DNA from: Cryptomeria japonica
Taxonomy: Eukaryota > Streptophyta > Pinopsida > Cupressales > Cupressaceae
Direction of reading: 5' to 3'
Assembly: GCF_030272615.1 (NCBI RefSeq)
Contig: NC_081414.1
Coordinates: 50,621,136 to 50,685,135 of the forward strand
DNA length: 64,000 nucleotides
The translations under genes were made by a program, and so were the position numbers. This document shows, piece after piece, positions 56,723 through 64,000 of the stretch. The first letter of the stretch is position 1. Every line of letters begins with the position of its first letter. The notes beneath the pieces were generated by a model. That model ran no database searches. It was not told where the DNA came from and was given only the letters and a program-made list of their open reading frames with translations.

Positions 56723-58700
56723 CTATTCCTTGAGTTTATCCTTTTTCAGTTTATCCTTTTTGTACCTAGAAACAAGAGCATCCAAAGCCGATTGATCATC
56801 TCCCACAATAGAGTCATGAGTTTTCTTACCCAGCTCAATCCTATTGATTACATAATTTGATTCTTGAATCTGATCAATATCTTTATTAGGAGGGATGAAA
56901 ATTTCTGCATACTTGTTTCTTTCTTTGTCCACCTTTACCCTTGACAAGGTTTTGGCTTTCTTAGTTATGTTGGGTTTTGTAGGGACAAGTTGACTAAAAT
57001 GAAAATTATTAGGTGAAACAACTTACTTCTTTCTCTTGGGAGCATTGGAGAATAACCATGGCAGCAAGGAGGAATCATCATTAGTGGCTAAAACTTGAGA
57101 GGGATTCACCAACTCTTGAGGGGTAGTAGTCACAATGGGTGACATTGTAATAACAATATTAGAAGGATTTTCAAGGGATAACTCATTGGGTCTATGACCC
57201 GTATCTATCATAAAATTGTCAAAATCATCTAACATAGTAGCACAAACTTCAAACAAATTTTGAAAAGAGGAGAATTTTTTTTCAATATTGTGATGTGGAG
57301 TATTTAGAGAAGACACACTAGCACTAGTGGAAGAAATGTGAACAACTGTGCTAAGGGAGACACATGCGACAACAATGGGTTTTGACTCAAAAGTAGAGAC
57401 ATGAGCATGCACCATAAAAGAAGAAAGAGATACTTGGGGTAATGATTCTCAGGACTTAACAACTTGTGGTAGTCCTTCATCATATTCATCATGCTCTTCA
57501 TTTCCCTCCGGATCACCTTCAAGGTTATCGACATCAATAGCTTTGAATTAGGATGCTCATTATCCAAATGTTCATCTTGTATCTCAAGCTTTGTTGTCTC
57601 CATAACATGAGAGGTAGATGTCTCTCCTCGAGCTTTTCCTTTACGAGCCCCAACTTTGAACTTGAACTTAGGATATTTAGTGCAATTGGAGGATTCTTGT
57701 TTATTCTTCATTCTGATCTTTGATCTCCTCCCAATAGGTCCATATGTATCATCATCAAAGCCACAAGAGAAGGGTTTCAACTAAATTCCCTTGCTTGAAA
57801 GCTATACATTAGTATTTGCTAGAATACTTTAAAAATTGTCTCTAATGGAGGTCAACTACTTTTGTGGCCATTTAATGAGGGACAAAGGGGTAGATGAGAC
57901 CTTGTTTTCAGCATAGGTAAGGTCCAACACATTACCATCTTCTTCTAGGTCATCTGGGATATCAACAAGATCAAACTCGTTAATTTGATCAACAGTCAGC
58001 CAACAATAATGAAGCTTCTTGATATCATGTTCCATTTTGCAATCAACCCATACATCTTCGATACAATGAATGTGAACATTGGCCTTTCTTAATTTGTTCC
58101 TGATTCCCCTGTAGTAGAAGTCTCTTCATGCCTTGAAGAACCTCACAATCACTCTCCTCATCTCTTCCTCCATTTCCCTCGCTTTGAAGATTGAAGTGAG
58201 GGAATATACCAATGGTCAAAGTGAATTTCAAGCTTGTCTTGTGGGAACCAAATTGTGCCTCATGAATTGCCACCATCTGATAGGCTATAAATTCCATCAA
58301 AACAATTTTATTTGATGGATACCTCAGAAGCATAAAGGGTTCACCATTGAAACACCCTTCCTTGAGATATGTGAAAGTTGGGAACTAGAAGAACATGCAT
58401 CCATATTCAATTATAACCCCCAATGCATGATTTGATACCATTTTGTTGTACAAATCCTTATTCATCATGCACATGTGGTATCCAAAGAAAGCATCATTCA
58501 CTCTTCGAAAATGATTGAAATTGTTCTACAACACCAATTGGGAGTAGTACTCATGCACAACATCTTGCCTTCTATTTCCTGTTGTAGACAATATTGGGAA
58601 GTGCCTCATTGAAGCTATTGCATATACCAAATAGGAAGTCATATAGAATTTTAGGATACTTGGCACCTTGGTAAGCTGCTCACATATGGCATCATTGATT
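56723..58700 (-). pseudogene. Decayed gene of unknown function
   Basis: On the minus strand, coherent protein-like stretches follow each other with stops and frame changes between them: PSILKFYMTSYLVYAIASMR (about 58660), RRVNDAFFGYHMCMMNKDLY (about 58500), a TAG at about 58388, LLRYPSNKIVLMEFIAYQMV (about 58330), VDCKMEHDIKKLHYCW (about 58050), DDTYGPIGRRSKIRMKNKQE (about 57755), then a Ser/Thr-rich part (57415-57023) and a Lys-rich end (SRYKKDKLKKDKLKE, 56770-56723). I do not recognise the family. Large unknown protein followed by Lys-rich helices recalls ORF-X of element D in style, but I see no clear sequence match. Confidence 0.5.
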
Positions 58701-59340
58701 TTCTTACCCTAGAATATTTTTCCTTATTCTATCTGATGACATGGATGTATTGATACATGCATTCATAATAGATATTAGAGGTAGGAATCCCTTTTACCCT
58801 ACTCAAAAGAGTTACCAAATCATTCACCTCTTCAATGAGATCACTTCTGGGAAAAGCAGTGTTCCACTAGAGTTGGGGACGAGGGGACAGGGGGACCAAG
58901 GGCCTAAGTTTGGGGATGGCAGGGGGACGACAAGGGTGGTGGGGTGGTGGTGCTTATATAGTTATACATATACATATAGTACTTGAAAAACTAGTTTTGA
59001 AAATATGTATGATAGTATAACAGTATAAGAATTACATTTCAAATGAAACTATAGGAAATTTGAAATACTAAATCTAAATACCAAGATTTCTTCATTGCTA
59101 ATTGCTAATTGCTAAATAAAATTTGACAAATGAAATTGTCAAATTGGAGATTTCTATTATACCAAAAAAGGAAAATATGAATATCTGATGCCATTGCAAA
59201 GTCTATAATAATAAAGATGACTACATGATTCATCATTACAATGAGTAGCCAAATACAAATACTAATAGCAATAGCATTACAAAAGAGACTAGAGTGAAAG
59301 ACAAAATGACAAAACTCACTTTTAAAAAAAAAAAATTTTA
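58701..59340. other. Non-coding DNA with a G-rich patch
   Basis: 58870-58950 is G-rich on the + strand (GTTGGGGACGAGGGGACAGG). The rest, to a poly-A/T run at 59320-59340, is AT-rich with no coding signal. Confidence 0.4.
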
Positions 59341-59354
59341 AACATTGCTTATAC

Positions 59355-59640
59355 ATGGGGGTGACGGGAGACATCTAGGCATCTCCCCATCCCTCGAGAG
59401 ATGTTTGCATGTCTCTTGAGGGATGGGGAGACACCCATACGTCTCCCAAGGAGACGTGGTCTCCATGTCTCTTTGGGAGATGCAGAGATGTCTCCCTGTC
59501 TCCGACAGCACTTGGGTGGTGGTGGCGAGATGACAAGGGACGTTGCGTCCCTGTCCCCCCATCCCAAAGAAGTCCCCGTCTCTAAGATGCGGCCAAAAAG
59601 GGGGGGGATGCATCCCCATGGAACATTGGGGAAAAGTCTT
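59355..59640. repeat. GC-rich patch of GTCTCC/GGAGAC words
   Basis: GTCTCC, GGAGAC, GAGACG or CGTCTC occur about ten times, partly as inverted pairs (e.g. ACGTCTCCCAAGGAGACGT at 59438-59456). The open frames on both strands here come from this composition. Together with the G-rich patch at 58870 it could be the two ends of a small non-autonomous DNA transposon, but I could not find matching termini. Confidence 0.45.
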
Positions 59641-59721
59641 TGGCCATCTGGCATTTGTAGGCCTTGGGATATTTAACCAGTTATCAGTCATATTCCTCCT
59701 ACATCTGTCAAAATTCATGTC

Positions 59722-61012
59722 TATAGTGTCCTAAAATTGCACCCCTTGCAATTTTTGACTCCATTTGGGTCTTCACCTTAGTGTTTGCGCCCCTTGACTT
59801 GATTGAAGGCCTGATTATGCTCTTGCACATCACAAATGCCAAAATTTTCAAACTTGCACTCAGTCCACATCTTGATCCTGCCTCAAAATAGGGTAGGACC
59901 AGGGCATAGCGCCCTGGTTCTCACCAAGACTAGGGCATGGTGCCATGGTCCTCCCTAAAAGGGACCTAATTTGAACCCTCTCTCCCATCTCAAATTTTAG
60001 CGAGATTTCTCTCTCCATGTTGACCTATGTCAAAAAATCAGTCAATTAATCCGACAGGTAGGTATATAAAGAGGATTTCCCCTCTCATTTGAACGTTTAT
60101 CAATCACGTGAGCGAGCATTCAAGAACACAAGAGATCAAGCATTCAAGCATTCAAGAGCAATTGAGAATTTTGAGTCTTCCTTCAAGGCTTGGAGCAACA
60201 ATAAAGTCAAGATTCAAGCATTGAAGTGGAGATATACATCCTATTTCATGAAACCTTAATTCCATGTGGAGGCAAGAGAAACTTCACAAGGAGGTATATA
60301 ATCATTTAAATTTTAGTCATAATTCAACATCTCCTTCGAAAGGACAAAAAATCCTTTCATTCATTTCATTTATATTTATGTCAAGACCGAGGTTTGACCA
60401 AAGGCAAGCCCCTATTCCCAACCTATTTCCCTTTCTTTTTGTGTGTAGGAAACATGTATGCAGTTGTTCTTTTGAAGTTAAACTTTATTTGCAGAGATAG
60501 AACAACCCTTTTTGATGCGCAAAAAATTCAGAGGGCCAAGAGGCAGCGCTATGATACATGCTATTTCGGGCAATTTTTGTAGGGCAGATCCAAATCAGCT
60601 CATACTTCTCAAATCCAGGTGCACGACTGAATCCCGAACTTGTAGCTTAGTATTTTCTTAGTTTTGTCTTTAATTTCAGTAGTTAACCCTAAATCAACAT
60701 TTCAACTTACAAAAGAGGGAAAAACACATTCATAATTTATCAATCCACTTAGTATTCAGTCCTTATTTGATTTGTGATTGAATCTAGTGGATTTCTCCCC
60801 TCTTTTGAATGTAAAGGAAATCTATCAAAACAAAAATTAAATTTCCCCCTTTAAATTTTGGTGAAACTGACATGTCTTATGCTTGCATCTGATTTTCATT
60901 TTCAGATCTGATTCATATGCAATCAATTAATTTATATTTGCAATCATTTTTGAAAAATATAGCTTATGCACTTATTGTTACACCACTTTCAAAACTAGTG
61001 TTCGCCTTTACA
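59722..61012 (+). repeat. Gypsy-like LTR (E1), older copy
   Basis: It starts near TATAGTGTCCTAAAATTGCA, has a TATA box TATATAAA at 60063-60070 followed by a plausible leader, and ends before TTTTGGTGAACCCAAC, a primer-site-like sequence (61013-61028). ACCAGGGC/GCCCTGGT form an 8-bp inverted repeat at 59898-59918. Start and end are approximate; no partner LTR is in the window. Confidence 0.5.
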
Positions 61013-61015
61013 TTT

Positions 61016-61028
61016 TGGTGAACCCAAC
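61016..61028 (+). other. Primer-binding-site-like sequence after E1
   Basis: TGGTGAACCCAAC, one base different from the sequence at 63988-64000. Its complement ends in CCA, as a tRNA 3' end should. Confidence 0.45.
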
Positions 61029-62359
61029 TCCTTACACATTTAATTCTGATTTTTGTTTTCAGATCCGAGTGTCTATGCAATTTAAAATTCAAATTTTCAT
61101 TTGCAAGTTTCATTTCCATGCAAATTTTAAAAATTTAGAGGTTAATTTCACTAAAAACCCTAACTTTTATTTTCAAAATTGAGCTTGTGAATTGCATAAT
61201 TTGGGTTAATTTTTTCAGATTTGAATGCTCCTCAATTTTACAATTCAATTTTTCATCTACAAGTTCAAATTTCAATCAAAATTTGAAAATTAAGTGGTTG
61301 ATTTAAAAAACCCTAATTTTTAATTTAAAAATTGAGTTTGTGGATTGTTTAAATTTTGAATTTCCCTCTTCACATTTGGTTGGTAATTTTAATACAAATT
61401 CAAAATTACAATCTTGGAACAAACTTCAATTTCAAATTTAAATTTTAAAATTAAGTGGTTATTGCAACAAACCCTAATTTTTAAATTAAAATTAATCTTT
61501 GTGCATTTTCCAATTTTACAATTTCCCTTTAAACATTTAATTAAATTTGAAGTCTTCTTTTATCCCCTTCCACATCATAAAAGTGGGCCCTTAACCCTAA
61601 GTGTGACCCTTTTTATTTTATTCTTTCAATTAATCATTTCATTAAATACCCTAATTATGTCCTATTTTGACCATTAAGGCCTGATTTTAGATATCTAGAC
61701 ATTTTGGATTTCCACATCCTTCTAGAATTCGTTTTAAAATCACAATATATTGCTTCCCCAAAAATTTGGCAAAAAGTTAGTTGGACCAAGAGGCAACCTC
61801 TAGGTCCCAACTTTTTCTCCCTGAATTTTGGGAGCTTGTTTTGGCAGTATTTTATTGTTTAAATCCAAAGATTTGTGAAATTATATTGATTCTAGGTTAG
61901 TCTAAGGTTGAAATTTTTTGGGGGGTTTCAACATCATAATTTCCAATTTAAACTTTAAAATTAAGAGGTCATTTTCAACCCTAATTTTAAATTTAAATTT
62001 CTATCTCCTAGTGGGTAATTTTAATTATAAATTAAGAGGTTATTTTAGCAAATCCCTAATTTTAAATTTGAATTTCCTAAGATGTTGCATTATTTCTCTT
62101 TGTTCTTTCAATCAATTTGCTCATTTAATTGAGTAATCATTTTTCCTAGAATTTTGCATTATTCACTTATTTTGCAATTTAGATTCCAAAATTCAAATTT
62201 CAAATTTTAAAATTTCAATTTCCCTCCCTTAGTGCATGATTTTTAATACTATTAGTCTAACCTATAGTGTCCCCATGAGAAGAAGTTGTATAATTAAGGC
62301 TTCTCAAGAGCCTAATTTGGCTTACTTTTTCCATGAGGATATTGGTGGTTCTTCCAATC
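61029..62359 (+). other. AT-rich region of degenerate repeats between the two Gypsy-like LTRs
   Basis: Diverged repeats around AAAATTAAGNGGTTATTT and CCCTAATTTTTAAATT occur at about 61130, 61285, 61445, 61965 and 62035. 61548-61930 is a diverged copy of 62506-62880, inside the next LTR. No gag or pol coding is seen. Confidence 0.5.
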
Positions 62360-63984
62360 TGTAGCGTCGTAAATTGTACGCACTTGCTAGGGTGGTACAA
62401 TTTCACACCTAGTTTAGCACCCGCCTTGGCGCATTTTGCATTTTGCATTGCATTTCCTCTTTAGCACTTAATTAATCAAATTAATTAGGTCTAAGGTCCT
62501 ATTTCATCATCTTCCACATTATAAAGTTGGGCCCTTTCATTAAAGTGTGCCCCTTTCATTTTATTCCTCCAATACATCATTTAATCAAAAACCCTAATTA
62601 GGTCCTATTTTGAACTTGGGGGCTTGATTTCGGGGGTCAAAACATCTTGAAATCAGCTATAACTTCGGGATTCACTCTAAAATCATCATATCCGACAACC
62701 TTGAAAATTTGGTGAAAAGTTGTCGGGAGCATGGCACCCGGCGTGCACATGGTCCCGGACATTTTTCCCGAAATTTTAGGAGCGCGATCCAATCATAAAA
62801 TAAAGCTTAACCCCAAGAAATTGGCGAGAGATTCAATCTCTAGGTTGGCCAAAAGTTGAAATTAAGACCTAGGGTTTCATATATAAGAGCTCTCTTTCTT
62901 CATTTGAAGGGATCCGAAATTTTGGTTTCAAGGACCTTCTATGCAGTGAAAGAGCAGATCTTTGAAGACTTCAACAACATTCAACATCCATCAAGCATCT
63001 ACCAATTTCATTCATCCATTTAGGGCTTTGAAGGCATTGAAGAACAATAAGGGATCACCGACTGAAGATTGGCTTTTACCCCTCCCTTGGGGGTTGGGTA
63101 TGATTTCATGTTGTTTTCATGTCTTTGCATAAGCCTCATTATATCAGTTGTATTCATGCTTTAGATCTCTTTGCATATTGATTTGGAGCATTTACATTAT
63201 CATTTACAAGCAATTAGGGTTTACTTTCTAGGTTGCTCTAGCTTGCTTACTTGCATTTTAGGATCTTGCACACACACAAGGTCTGCACACACTACTTTTA
63301 CAATACAACTTGGCTATTCATGGAGGTGGAAACCACCAAAGCGGGGGTTTGACTAAGGCAAAACCCTATATAGCCGCCCACCATACCTTTTCAGATATAA
63401 GTGCAGGTTTCAGGATTCGGACGACGCCGCAAGTTGCAGATCCGACGGAAGCAGACGAAGACTGAACTTCACACCAAATTATAGAGCAAAAGACCAGGAC
63501 AGGGGCATGGGGCGCCCTGGTCCCTGGGATAGGGGCGCTGGGCACCCTGGTCCTTTTGTCAGACAACAGTTTCAGCATTTTTCTGACAACTTTTCAGGTT
63601 GCAAAACAACAATTTCAAGTGCAGAATCAGGACAGTGGCGCCCGCGCCCCCATCCCGAACATTTCCACTCAGATTTTAACACCAGGTACGCATTTACATT
63701 CTTGTCTTGTCTTGGTGTTTACAGCTTTCCATTGTTTAGTTTCAATTTTGCAATCTTGTTATTAGTTCGTACTTGCACTTTGGGATTAGGAATTGAACTT
63801 GCATCATTTTATCTTTCAATTACAACAAAGGAATAGAAATCCTAATAGGTAGCCCGTGGCTCTCTCTTCCACAAAAAGAAGTAGCCAATTGTGTGATACC
63901 TCTAGGCTCTTTCGTATTCCACAAGTGTGTGGTTGAAAGTGAGATTAGGGCATGTTAGCCTAGTCTCGCTTTTTCCCCCACACA
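62360..63984 (+). repeat. Gypsy-like 5' LTR (E2) at the right edge
   Basis: It starts TGTAGCGTCGTAAATTG at 62360 and ends CCCCCACACA at 63984, followed by TTT and a primer-binding site. A TATA box TATATAAG lies at 62880-62887, with the expected transcript start about 30 bases on. GACCAGG...CCTGGTC inverted repeats lie at 63492-63522 and 63528-63553. The element body would lie beyond 64000, so the family is inferred from LTR style only. Confidence 0.65.
62880..62887 (+). promoter_or_regulatory. TATA box of the E2 LTR promoter
   Basis: TATATAAG inside an otherwise mixed-composition stretch, about 1.1 kb before the LTR end. It has the same relative place as TATATAAA (60063) in E1. Confidence 0.55.
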
Positions 63985-63987
63985 TTT

Positions 63988-64000
63988 TGGTGAACCCGAC
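63988..64000 (+). other. Primer-binding site of the E2 element
   Basis: TGGTGAACCCGAC, three bases after the LTR end; its complement ends in CCA. The window stops here. Confidence 0.6.

Noticed and set aside
59349-59718. Several overlapping open frames of 90-126 codons on both strands
   Set aside because: They follow from the GC-rich GTCTCC repeats; no frame has protein-like motifs.

Overview
The window is transposon-dense, AT-rich nuclear DNA from a land plant with a large genome. A gymnosperm such as a conifer fits the element families and LTR style, but that is an impression, not something the sequence proves. I see no intact single-copy host gene, rRNA gene, functional tRNA gene, CRISPR array or bacterial-type feature. 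Almost every coding stretch belongs to a mobile element, and all carry stops, frameshifts or deletions.

Layout. (1) About 1-17040, + strand: a CACTA (En/Spm-like) DNA transposon. It has a ten-exon TNP2-type transposase gene (106-4392) ending in an acidic tail coded by triplet microsatellites. A second gene (5482-16998) starts with a SET-like module, continues through poorly conserved linker exons to a plant En/Spm Transposase_24 domain, and ends in short repeated exons and a basic tail. (2) 8595-16330: Copia-1, a minus-strand Ty1/copia element inside that second gene. (3) About 17042-32200: a minus-strand L1-type LINE in the 3' flank of the CACTA gene, with ORF1, ORF2 and an unusual ORF3 that starts over the ORF2 stop. 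(4) 17441-24789: Copia-2, inserted in LINE ORF3 with a perfect CTCTA target duplication, although one of its LTRs lacks about 400 bases. (5) 32200-40016: non-coding DNA with 386-bp direct repeats, tandem tRNA-like units, a 141-145 bp tandem repeat and a ~174 bp tandem repeat. (6) 40022-55323: 'element D', a minus-strand LTR element inserted in the 174-bp repeat. It has no pol; it codes a shortened gag (coiled coil plus zinc knuckles) and a roughly 1000-residue protein of unknown function (ORF-X). (7) 42675-49931: Copia-3, inserted in ORF-X with a perfect TCAAA duplication and carrying an in-frame 498-bp integrase deletion. (8) 55324-59700: a CpG-rich tandem repeat with GTCGG motifs, a decayed unknown gene on the minus strand, and a GC-rich patch. 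(9) About 59720-64000: two Gypsy-like LTRs on the + strand; the second ends in a primer-binding site at the window edge, so its element runs off to the right.

How the parts relate. The nesting gives relative ages: CACTA, then Copia-1 and the LINE; LINE, then Copia-2; 174-bp repeat, then element D, then Copia-3. Copia-1, -2 and -3 belong to one family. Element D shares their primer-binding site and the polypurine tract with its flank, although its LTR body differs, so it may be a non-autonomous partner of that family. Many stops look like C-to-T changes at CAG, CAA and CGA codons, as expected from deamination of methylated cytosine.
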